Positions 8,868 to 16,432 of a stretch of DNA of 64,000 nt are shown here, in pieces. This stretch comes from Falsiroseomonas oleicola. Lineage in GTDB: Bacteria; Pseudomonadota; Alphaproteobacteria; Acetobacterales; Acetobacteraceae. The position numbers were made by a program, and so were the translations under genes. The notes beneath the pieces are model-generated. The model was not told where the DNA came from. It saw only the letters and a list, made by a program, of their open reading frames with translations, and ran no database searches. The stretch is taken from the NCBI RefSeq assembly GCF_019029495.1, contig NZ_JAERQM010000001.1:310001-374000 (forward strand). Direction: 5' to 3'. Within the stretch, counting starts at the first letter, position 1, and each line of letters opens with the position of its first letter.

Positions 8868-9848
8868 TCAGTTCGCCGTGGCGCCGCTGGCGCGTACCAC
8901 GGGCACCCATTCGGCCAGTTCGCGCCGCAGGAAAGCAGCGAATTCGGCCGGACTGCCCTCAGCGATCGGCGGCAGGTCCTGCTCCACCAGCCGGGCGGCG
9001 GTGGCCGGGTCCAGCAGGGCGGTGCGGATCGCGCCGTTCATCTTCGTGACGATCGCATCCGGAGTCCCCGCCGGGGCGAAGAGGCCGAACCAGGAATAGG
9101 CCTTGTAGCCGGGCAGCCCCGCCTGCGCCGCCGTTGGCACATCGGGCATCAAGCCGGAACGCGACTCGGTGGCCACCGCCAGGCAGCGCAGCTTGCCGGC
9201 GGCGTGATGCGGCGCGATCAGCGCCGGTGTGTCGAAGCACAGCGTCACCTGGCCGGCCAGCATATCCGCCAGCATCGGCGCGCTGCCGCGATAGGGCACA
9301 TGCGTCGCCTCCGCCCCGATGGCGTTCAGGAAAGCCACCGCGCCGATATGCGCCGACCCGCCGGCGCCGCCGGTGCCATAGGCATACTTCCCCGGATTGG
9401 CCTTCAGCAGCGCGATCAGCCCCGCCAGGTCGTTCACGCCCATACTGGGATGCACCGTGATGCAGATCGGCACCATCACGGTCGGCGCCACCGCCACGAA
9501 ATCCCGCTCCGGATCATAGGGCAGCCGATCACCATACAGCCCCACGGCCAGCACATGGGTGGAGATGGTGCCCATCAGGAAGACCGAGCCATCCCGCGGC
9601 CCCTTGGCCACGGCGTCGGAGCCGATGGTGCCCCCCGCCCCGCCCCGATTCTCGATCACCACCGGCTGGCCGAGAATCTGCTGCACCCGCGGCGCCAGCA
9701 GGCGGGTGGAGACATCCGTGCTGCCGCCGGCCGCGAACGGCACCACGATCCGCACCGGCCGGGTCGGCCAATCGGTCTGGGCCATGACGGTCTGGGCCGG
9801 GGCGGCGAGCAGGGCCGCGGGAACGGCGAGGAGGGATCGGCGGCGCAT
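8868..9848 (-). CDS. Bug/TctC-family tripartite tricarboxylate transporter binding protein
   Basis: 326 residues. The N-terminus MRRRSLLAVPAALLAAPAQT is a signal peptide ending near VMAQ. The mature part opens with the family signature WPTRPVRIVVPFAAGGSTDV, then VIENRGGAGGTIGSDAVAKG, YGTGGAGGSAHIG and VPYRGSAPMLADMLAGQV. Such proteins capture carboxylates in the periplasm for TctAB permeases. No tctA or tctB is near, so it is an orphan receptor, as in many species with expanded Bug families. The ligand is unknown. Confidence 0.92.
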   Translation of the reverse strand: MRRRSLLAVPAALLAAPAQTVMAQTDWPTRPVRIVVPFAAGGSTDVSTRLLAPRVQQILGQPVVIENRGGAGGTIGSDAVAKGPRDGSVFLMGTISTHVLAVGLYGDRLPYDPERDFVAVAPTVMVPICITVHPSMGVNDLAGLIALLKANPGKYAYGTGGAGGSAHIGAVAFLNAIGAEATHVPYRGSAPMLADMLAGQVTLCFDTPALIAPHHAAGKLRCLAVATESRSGLMPDVPTAAQAGLPGYKAYSWFGLFAPAGTPDAIVTKMNGAIRTALLDPATAARLVEQDLPPIAEGSPAEFAAFLRRELAEWVPVVRASGATAN

Positions 9849-10064
9849 TCGGGAACCTCATCCAGGGCGCAGGAACATATGCCACGATGCCCTTCGCGCC
9901 ATCGCCCCAATCAGCGCATCCGGGCTGTGGCGAGGCCGTGATCGCCTCGGTATCGTCCATCCGGCCGCATGCCGTGCCGCATAACGAGGCAGGACCACTC
10001 GATGGGCAAGGCGCTGCGTGAGGACAGGCCCGGCAGTCCACCCTTCCCTGGGCGATCCGGTTTC

Positions 10065-10553
10065 ATGAAGATCGCCCCGTCGGCGGTGCTGGCGATCCTG
10101 CTGGCCGCGCTGCCGGTCGGACTTCTGGGCCGGAGCATGGAGATCGCCTGGATCCGCCTCGTCGGAATCCAGGCCGAGGCGGTCATCGTCGGACAGCCCC
10201 GCAGCGTGCCCGCCAAAGGTGGCCCCGATTACTGGGCGGAACTGCACGTCGCGCTGCCCGATGGCCGCGATCTGCACGGCGCCGCATCCCACCCCATCCG
10301 TGCCGCGATGATCGCCCCCGCGAATGGCGCCCTCGCGCGCCGCGCGCCGCAGGCAGGGGACAGGTTGGCGATCCGCCTCCATGGGCGCGACCCCGTCCGG
10401 CTGACACCGGAAAGCGCCCTGGCCTACGGGCCCGCACCCTTCATCGAGGCGCTGGTCGTCATCCTTCTCACGCCACTTCTCTACCGGCTCTTCCGCAGTC
10501 ACACGCCGCTGAATACCGTCCGACGCAGGCCGGACAGAAACAGGGCAAGCTGA
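10065..10553 (+). CDS. two-TM membrane protein, possibly DUF3592-like
   Basis: 162 residues from ATG 10065. A hydrophobic N-terminal segment (APSAVLAILLAALPVGLLG) and a C-terminal one (FIEALVVILLTPLLYRLF) flank a soluble part of about 100 residues. That part contains GIQAEAVIVGQPRSVPAKGG, ELHVALPDGRDLHG and GDRLAIRLHGRDPVRLTPE. The plan (TM, small beta-rich domain, G-D-x-[LV] turn, TM) resembles DUF3592 proteins, but similarity is weak. The frame is open to 9969, but the residues before the first TM look non-coding. Function unknown. Confidence 0.6.
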   Translation: MKIAPSAVLAILLAALPVGLLGRSMEIAWIRLVGIQAEAVIVGQPRSVPAKGGPDYWAELHVALPDGRDLHGAASHPIRAAMIAPANGALARRAPQAGDRLAIRLHGRDPVRLTPESALAYGPAPFIEALVVILLTPLLYRLFRSHTPLNTVRRRPDRNRAS

Positions 10554-10622
10554 CGATGGAAGATCGCATGCCGGCCCGTGCCGCCCGATGGCGGGACTCG
10601 GCCGGCGGGCTATAAGCGCGAT

Positions 10623-11891
10623 ATGGCCGAGACCCTGATAACCCATGCCCGCCTGATCGACCCCGCCTCCGGCCTCGATGCGCCAGGCGCGCTGCTGGTG
10701 CGCGATGGCCTCATCCTGGACCACGGCAGCAACCTCGGCGTGCCGGATGGCGCGACGGTGGTGGATGCCGGCGGTGCCTGCCTCGCCCCGGGTCTGATCG
10801 ACCTGCGTGCCGCCCTCGGCGAGCCGGGCGCCGAGCACCGGGAGACCATCGCCTCCGCCGCCCAGGCCGCGGCGGCGGGCGGCATCACCACCCTCTGCGC
10901 CCTGCCCGACACGACGCCGGCCATCGACGACCCGGCGCTGGTCGCCTTCCTGGCCCGGCAGGCGAGCGCCAGCCTGACCATCCTGCCCTATGGCGCCGCC
11001 ACCCATGGCTGCGCCGGCAAGGATATTTCCGAGTTCGGCCTGCTGCGGGAGGCGGGGGCGGTTGCCTTCACCGATGGCAGGCGGGCGATCGGCCCGGCGC
11101 GGCTGATGCGCCTGGCGCTGTCCTATGCCCGCGCCTTCGGCAGTTTCATCGTGCAGCACCCGGAGGAGCCGAGCCTGGCCGGCGGCGGTGCCGCGACCGA
11201 GGGCGAGCGCGCCACCCGCATGGGCCTGGCCGGCATTCCGCCCGCCGCCGAATCGATGATGGTGGAGCGCGACATCGCGCTGGCCCGGTTGACTGGCGGC
11301 CATGTCCACTTCGCCCATGTCAGCACCGCCGCGGCGCTGGAGGCGATCCGGCGCGCCAAGGCGGAGGGGTTGCGCGTCACCTGCGACACGGCGCCGCCCT
11401 ATTTCGACCTGAACGAGACGGCGATCGGCGAATACCGCACCTATGCCAAGCTCTCCCCACCCCTACGCGTGGAGGCCGACCGGCTGGCGGTGGTGGCAGC
11501 GCTGGCGGATGGCACCATCGATGCCGTGGCCTCCGACCACCAGCCGCATGATGCCGACGACAAGCGCCTGCCCTTCGCCCAGGCCGAGCCCGGCGGCACC
11601 GGCCTCGCCACGCTGCTGGCGGTGACGCTGGCGCAGGTGCATGGCGGCAGGCTGGGCCTGCTGGAGGCGCTCGGCCTGATGACGGCCAGGCCCGCGGCGC
11701 TGCTGGGGCTGGACAGCGGCGTGCTGAAGAAGGGTGCGCCGGCCGACCTGGTGCTGTTCAGCCTGGAACGCGGCTGGCAGGTCCATTCCGGAAAGCTGCC
11801 CGGCAAGGCCCAGAACACGCCCTTCGACGGGCGGGCGCTGGAGGGCCGTGTGCTCGGCACCTGGAAAGCCGGGCGGAGGGTGTTCGGGTGA
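10623..11891 (+). CDS. pyrX: dihydroorotase-like, non-catalytic PyrC homolog (PyrX type)
   Basis: 422 residues from ATG 10623. The fold is a class I dihydroorotase amidohydrolase: APGLIDL near residue 60, GEPGAEHRETI, GGITTLCALPDTTPAIDDP and ASDHQPHDADDKRLPF. Key metal ligands are missing. The usual HxH after the GLIDL strand is RAA (residues 62-64), and the usual PHH motif reads PPYF. This matches the inactive dihydroorotase homologs known, for example, from Pseudomonas putida, which assemble with PyrB as scaffold. An active PyrC should lie elsewhere. The stop overlaps the GTG of plsY. Confidence 0.88.
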   Translation: MAETLITHARLIDPASGLDAPGALLVRDGLILDHGSNLGVPDGATVVDAGGACLAPGLIDLRAALGEPGAEHRETIASAAQAAAAGGITTLCALPDTTPAIDDPALVAFLARQASASLTILPYGAATHGCAGKDISEFGLLREAGAVAFTDGRRAIGPARLMRLALSYARAFGSFIVQHPEEPSLAGGGAATEGERATRMGLAGIPPAAESMMVERDIALARLTGGHVHFAHVSTAAALEAIRRAKAEGLRVTCDTAPPYFDLNETAIGEYRTYAKLSPPLRVEADRLAVVAALADGTIDAVASDHQPHDADDKRLPFAQAEPGGTGLATLLAVTLAQVHGGRLGLLEALGLMTARPAALLGLDSGVLKKGAPADLVLFSLERGWQVHSGKLPGKAQNTPFDGRALEGRVLGTWKAGRRVFG

Positions 11892-12478
11892 ATACCGGCC
11901 TGCTGATCGCCGCGGCGCTGGGCTATCTGCTGGGCTCCGTGCCCTATGGGCTGCTGCTGACCAAGGCGGCCGGGCTGGGCGATGTGCGCGCCATCGGCTC
12001 CGGCAGCATCGGCGCCACCAATGTGCTGCGCACCGGCAACAAGAAGCTGGCGGCGGCAACGCTGCTGCTGGATGCGGCGAAGGGCGCCGTGGCCCTGCTG
12101 CTGGCCCGCTGGATTTTTGGCGAGGATGCGGCGCTGCTGGCGGGCTTCTGCGCGCTGCTGGGGCACACCTTTCCCATCTGGCTCGGTTTTCGGGGCGGCA
12201 AGGGCGTGGCCACGGGGGCTGGCGTCATTCTCGCCGCCCAGCCCGGCCTTGGCCTGCTGCTGCTGGGCGTCTGGCTGGCCATGGCGGTGCTGACGCGCAT
12301 CTCCTCGCTCAGCGCGCTGACCGTCTGCGCCCTGGCGCCGGTCGTGGCGGCGCTGTCGGGCGACTGGCGGCTGGCCGGCTTCTGCCTGGGCGTGGCCCTG
12401 CTGATCGCCATCCGCCACCACGCCAATATCCGCCGCCTGATCGCCGGCACCGAACCCAAGATCGGCCGCAAGGCCTGA
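11888..12478 (+). CDS. plsY: glycerol-3-phosphate acyltransferase
   Basis: 196 residues, starting GTG at 11888 and overlapping the preceding stop. PlsY transfers an acyl group from acyl phosphate to glycerol 3-phosphate in the inner membrane, the first step of phosphatidic acid synthesis. The three cytoplasmic motifs are visible: LGSVPYGLLLTK, GSGSIGATNVLRTGNKK and LGHTFPIWLGFRGGKGVATG. Five hydrophobic segments can be drawn. It runs into dprA with one base between stop and ATG, a common arrangement in this family of genomes. Confidence 0.95.
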   Translation: MNTGLLIAAALGYLLGSVPYGLLLTKAAGLGDVRAIGSGSIGATNVLRTGNKKLAAATLLLDAAKGAVALLLARWIFGEDAALLAGFCALLGHTFPIWLGFRGGKGVATGAGVILAAQPGLGLLLLGVWLAMAVLTRISSLSALTVCALAPVVAALSGDWRLAGFCLGVALLIAIRHHANIRRLIAGTEPKIGRKA

Positions 12479-12479
12479 G

Positions 12480-13589
12480 ATGCGCCCGGCGGAGGCCCTG
12501 GCGCGGCTCAGCCTCGCGCGCACCGACGGCATCGGTCCTGCAACATTCCGCCGTCTGATCGCACGCCACGGCAATGCGGAGGCTGCCATGGCCGCCCTGC
12601 CCCAGCACGCCGCCCGCAGCGGCCGCAGCTTCACAGCGCCCCCGCGGGACGCCGTGGCGCGGGAGATGGAGGCGGTGGCCCGGATGGGCGGCAGCTTCCT
12701 GTTCCTGGATGACCAGGGCTACCCGCCGCTGCTCGCCTTGCTGGAGGATGCGCCGCCCGTCCTGGCCCTGCTGGGACCGCCCGAGGTGCTGCGCCGCCGC
12801 CAGGTCGGCGTGGTCGGCGCCCGCGCCGCCTCCGCCGCCGGGCGGCGGGTGGCGGAGGAGTTGGCGGCGGGGCTGTGTTCGGCCGGCATCGCCGTCACCT
12901 CTGGCCTCGCCAGGGGAATCGACGCGGCGGCGCATCTGGGCGCGCTGAATGTGCAGGGCCGCACGGTGGCCGTGGTCGCCGGCGGGCTCGACATGCCCTA
13001 TCCGCCGGAGAATGCCGCGCTTCAGGGCCGCATCGCGGCCGAGGGCGGGGTGGTGGTCAGTGAGGCGCCGCTCGGCACCGCGCCCCAAGCCCGCCACTTC
13101 CCCCGCCGCAACCGCATCGTCGCCGGGCTGGTGCTGGGGCTGGTGGTCGTGGAAGCGGCGCAGCGGTCCGGCAGCCTCATCACCGCCCGCCTGGCCCTGG
13201 AAGCCGGGCGGGAGCTGTTCGCGGTGCCCGGCAACCCGCTGGACCCGCGGGCACGGGGTGGCAATGATCTGATTCGCCAGGGCGCTCATCTGACCGAAAC
13301 GGCGGAGGATGTGCTGGCCAACCTGCCCGCCCAGCCGCTGGTCCTGCCGCTTTTCAGCCTGGCCCCGCTTGCGGATAAAATAACTGCACCCGCCCCAGCG
13401 GCCGCGCCACCGCCGGAATCGGTGGGACAAGTGCTTGAGTTGATTGGCACGACACCGGTTGCCGTTGACGATCTGGTCCGCCGCTGCCAGCTATCAGCGC
13501 CATCCATCCAGGCGATCCTGCTTGACCTGGAGTTGTCGGGGCTGGTGGAAACCCTGCCTGGCAACCGGGTCGTCCGGTCGGTTACGTGA
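12480..13589 (+). CDS. dprA: DNA processing protein DprA
   Basis: 369 residues. DprA binds incoming single-stranded DNA and loads RecA during natural transformation. The Rossmann-like core shows VGVVGARAASAAGRR, SGLARGIDAAAHLGAL, VVAGGLDMPYPPEN, FPRRNRIVAGL, QRSGSLITARLALEAGRE and the VPGNP motif. A C-terminal winged-helix part follows a Pro/Ala linker (about 265-300) and ends LSGLVETLPGNRVVRSVT. It is followed after about 50 bases by topA, a conserved dprA-topA pairing. Confidence 0.95.
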   Translation: MRPAEALARLSLARTDGIGPATFRRLIARHGNAEAAMAALPQHAARSGRSFTAPPRDAVAREMEAVARMGGSFLFLDDQGYPPLLALLEDAPPVLALLGPPEVLRRRQVGVVGARAASAAGRRVAEELAAGLCSAGIAVTSGLARGIDAAAHLGALNVQGRTVAVVAGGLDMPYPPENAALQGRIAAEGGVVVSEAPLGTAPQARHFPRRNRIVAGLVLGLVVVEAAQRSGSLITARLALEAGRELFAVPGNPLDPRARGGNDLIRQGAHLTETAEDVLANLPAQPLVLPLFSLAPLADKITAPAPAAAPPPESVGQVLELIGTTPVAVDDLVRRCQLSAPSIQAILLDLELSGLVETLPGNRVVRSVT

Positions 13590-13638
13590 CCGCACGGAAT
13601 TTCGGGCGGGAAAAGCGCGCGAAGGCGAACAGATAAAG

Positions 13639-16431
13639 ATGCCTGATGTCGTCGTGGTCGAGAGCCCCGCAAAGGCCAAGACCATCAACAAGTACCTCGG
13701 CGACGACTTCACCGTCCTCGCCTCCTTCGGCCATGTCCGCGACCTGCCCGCCAAGGATGGCAGCGTCCGGCCGGATGAGGATTTCGCCATGGACTGGGAA
13801 GCGGATGAGCGGGGCGACCGTCAGGTTGCCGCCATCGCCAAGTCCCTGAAGGGCGCCCGCCGCCTGTTCCTGGCCACCGACCCGGACCGGGAAGGGGAGG
13901 CGATTTCCTGGCATGTGAAGGACATGCTGGCCCGCCGCGGCGTCCTCAAGGGCGTCGAGGTGCATCGCATCACCTTCAACGAGATCACCAAGCGCGCCGT
14001 GCAATACGCCGTGGCGCATCCGCGCGACCTCGATGTGCCGCTGATCGACGCCTATCTGGCACGCCGCGCGCTGGACTATCTGGTGGGCTTCAACCTCTCG
14101 CCCGTGCTGTGGCGAAAGCTGCCCGGCAGCCGCTCCGCCGGCCGGGTGCAGTCGGTTGCCCTGCGCCTGATCTGCGAGCGCGAAGCCGAGATCGAAGCCT
14201 TCCGGGCGCGCGAATACTGGACGGTGGAAGGCCGTTTCGCGACCCCCTCCGGCGCCGGCTTCTCCGCCCGCCTGACCCATCATGAGGGCAGGAAGCTCGA
14301 TCAGTTCGACCTGCCGAACGAGGCGACCGCGATGGCCGCCAAGGCCGCGGTCGAGGCGGGCAAGTTCAGCGTGGCTTCCGTCGAGAAGCGCCGCACCAAG
14401 CGAAACCCGCCACCGCCCTTCACCACCTCCACCCTGCAGATGGAGGCGTCCCGCAAGCTGGGCATGGGCGCGCAGGCGGCGATGCGGGTGGCGCAGCAGC
14501 TGTATGAGGGCACCGATATCGGCGGCGAGACCGTCGGCCTCATCACCTATATGCGAACCGACGGCGTGCAGATGGCGCGGGAGGCGATGTTCGCCATCCG
14601 CGACCATGTGAAGGAGGCCTTTGGCGACAACTACGTACCGGGCGCGCCGCGCGAATACTCCTCCAAGGCCAAGAACGCCCAGGAGGCGCACGAAGCCATT
14701 CGCCCAACGGACGTCTCCCGCACGCCGGAACAGGTGGCCCGCTTTCTCGATGACCGGCAGCGCAAGCTCTATGAGCTGATCTGGAAGCGCGCCGTCGCCA
14801 GCCAGATGCAATCTGCTGAGATCGACCAGACGGCGGTGGAGCTGGTGGAGCCCTCGGGCAAGACCAAGCTGCGCGCCACCGGCTCCGTCATCGCCTTCGA
14901 CGGCTTCCTGCGCCTGTACCGGGAGGATGAGGACGACCGCGCGGCCGATGCGCGCGCCGGTATCGCCACTGCCGGGCCGGAACCCGACGACGAGAGCAAG
15001 ACGCTGCCGCCGATGCGAGAGGGGGATGCGGCAAAGTCCGGCCCCGTCACCGCCAGCCAGCATTTCACCCAGCCGCCGCCGCGTTTCTCCGAAGCGACAC
15101 TGGTCAAGCGGCTGGAGGAGCTGGGGATCGGCCGGCCCTCCACCTATGCCTCGATCCTCCAGGTCCTGCAGGACCGGGACTATGTGAAGCTGGACAAGCG
15201 GCGCTTCGTGCCGGAGGACCGCGGCCGGCTGGTCACCGCCTTCCTGGTCGCCTTCTTCGAACGCTATGTCGATACCGGCTTCACCGCCGGGCTCGAGGAG
15301 AAGCTGGACGATATCTCGGGCGGCCGGGCCGATTGGCGCGCGGTGATGCGCGCCTTCTGGGAGGACTTCTCCAAGGCCATCTCCTCGACCAGCGAGCTGA
15401 CCATCAGCGACGTCATCGACGCGCTGGACGAGGATCTGGGCCCCCACTTCTTCCCCGCCCGCGCCGATGGCGTGGACCCGCGCGGCTGCCCGGCCTGTTC
15501 CGGCGGCCGGCTGGGCCTGCGGCTGGGACGGACGGGCGCCTTCATCGGCTGCTCCAACTATCCCGAATGCCGCTACACCCGGCCCCTGGTCGCGCCGGGG
15601 GCGGAGGCCGATGGCGCCGCCGGCTTCAATGAGGGCCAGCGCGAGCTTGGCGTCGATCCGGCGACCGGCAAGAACATCAGCCTGCGGCGCGGCCCCTACG
15701 GCCTCTACGTCCAGCTCGGCGAGGAAACCCTCGACGAGAAGGGCAAAAAGGTCAAACCGCGCAGGGCCAGCCTGGCCAAGGGCATGGACCCGGATGGGCT
15801 GACGCTGGAACGCGCCCTCGCGCTGCTCTCCCTGCCCCGCATCGTCGGCGTGCATCCGGAGACGGCGGAGGAGATCGTCGCGGCCATCGGGCGCTTCGGC
15901 CCCTATGTGAAGATGGGGCAGTTGTTCAAGTCGCTGGACCCGGATGACGACGTTCTGGTCATCGGCCTGAACCGCGCCATGGCGTTGCTGGCGGATGTGA
16001 AGCCGCGCGGGCGGGCGCTGGGGGATCATCCCTCCGGCGGCAATGTCGATGTGCGGCGCGGGCGCTTCGGGCCCTTCGTCATGCATGGCAGCCGCGTCGC
16101 CTCCATGCCGCGGACCATGGATTTCGACACGGTGACGCTGGAGGAGGCGGTGAAGCTGCTGGCCGAGAAGGGCAAGGAGCTGCCGCCGCTGACCAAGGGC
16201 AAGAAGGGCGCGAAGAAGGCGCCGGCGAAGAAGGCCGCTGCCCCGGCGGGCGAGGAGGCCGCGCCGAAGGTGAAGGCCTCCGCCAAGGCCAAGGCCCCCG
16301 CGAAGCCGAAGGCCGCTGTCGCATCGACCGCCAAGCCCAAGGCGGCGGCAAAGCCCAAGGCCGCGGCCAAGCCGAAGACCGCCGCGAAGCCCGCGGCCAA
16401 AAAGCCGGCGGCGCGCAAGGCCGCCGGCTGA
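13639..16431 (+). CDS. topA: DNA topoisomerase I
   Basis: 930 residues from ATG 13639 (MPDVVVVESPAKAKTINKYLG). Type IA topoisomerase that relaxes negative supercoils. The Toprim domain has VVESPAKAKT and DPDREGEAISWH. The active-site tyrosine lies in LITYMRTDG, and PGSRSAGRVQSVALRLI is present. After the core, one zinc-ribbon (CPACSGGRL ... CSNYPEC, about residue 615) is followed by topoisomerase C-terminal repeats (GRFGPFV). The last ~75 residues are a Lys/Ala/Pro tail likely to bind DNA nonspecifically. The frame is open upstream to 13444, inside dprA, but the VVESPAK start is standard. Confidence 0.97.
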   Translation: MPDVVVVESPAKAKTINKYLGDDFTVLASFGHVRDLPAKDGSVRPDEDFAMDWEADERGDRQVAAIAKSLKGARRLFLATDPDREGEAISWHVKDMLARRGVLKGVEVHRITFNEITKRAVQYAVAHPRDLDVPLIDAYLARRALDYLVGFNLSPVLWRKLPGSRSAGRVQSVALRLICEREAEIEAFRAREYWTVEGRFATPSGAGFSARLTHHEGRKLDQFDLPNEATAMAAKAAVEAGKFSVASVEKRRTKRNPPPPFTTSTLQMEASRKLGMGAQAAMRVAQQLYEGTDIGGETVGLITYMRTDGVQMAREAMFAIRDHVKEAFGDNYVPGAPREYSSKAKNAQEAHEAIRPTDVSRTPEQVARFLDDRQRKLYELIWKRAVASQMQSAEIDQTAVELVEPSGKTKLRATGSVIAFDGFLRLYREDEDDRAADARAGIATAGPEPDDESKTLPPMREGDAAKSGPVTASQHFTQPPPRFSEATLVKRLEELGIGRPSTYASILQVLQDRDYVKLDKRRFVPEDRGRLVTAFLVAFFERYVDTGFTAGLEEKLDDISGGRADWRAVMRAFWEDFSKAISSTSELTISDVIDALDEDLGPHFFPARADGVDPRGCPACSGGRLGLRLGRTGAFIGCSNYPECRYTRPLVAPGAEADGAAGFNEGQRELGVDPATGKNISLRRGPYGLYVQLGEETLDEKGKKVKPRRASLAKGMDPDGLTLERALALLSLPRIVGVHPETAEEIVAAIGRFGPYVKMGQLFKSLDPDDDVLVIGLNRAMALLADVKPRGRALGDHPSGGNVDVRRGRFGPFVMHGSRVASMPRTMDFDTVTLEEAVKLLAEKGKELPPLTKGKKGAKKAPAKKAAAPAGEEAAPKVKASAKAKAPAKPKAAVASTAKPKAAAKPKAAAKPKTAAKPAAKKPAARKAAG

Positions 16432-16432
16432 G

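Noticed and set aside
16210-16431. Lys/Ala/Pro-rich stretch as a separate histone-like gene
   Set aside because: It is continuous with topA in frame and has no own start with a ribosome site; such basic tails are common on alphaproteobacterial TopA.
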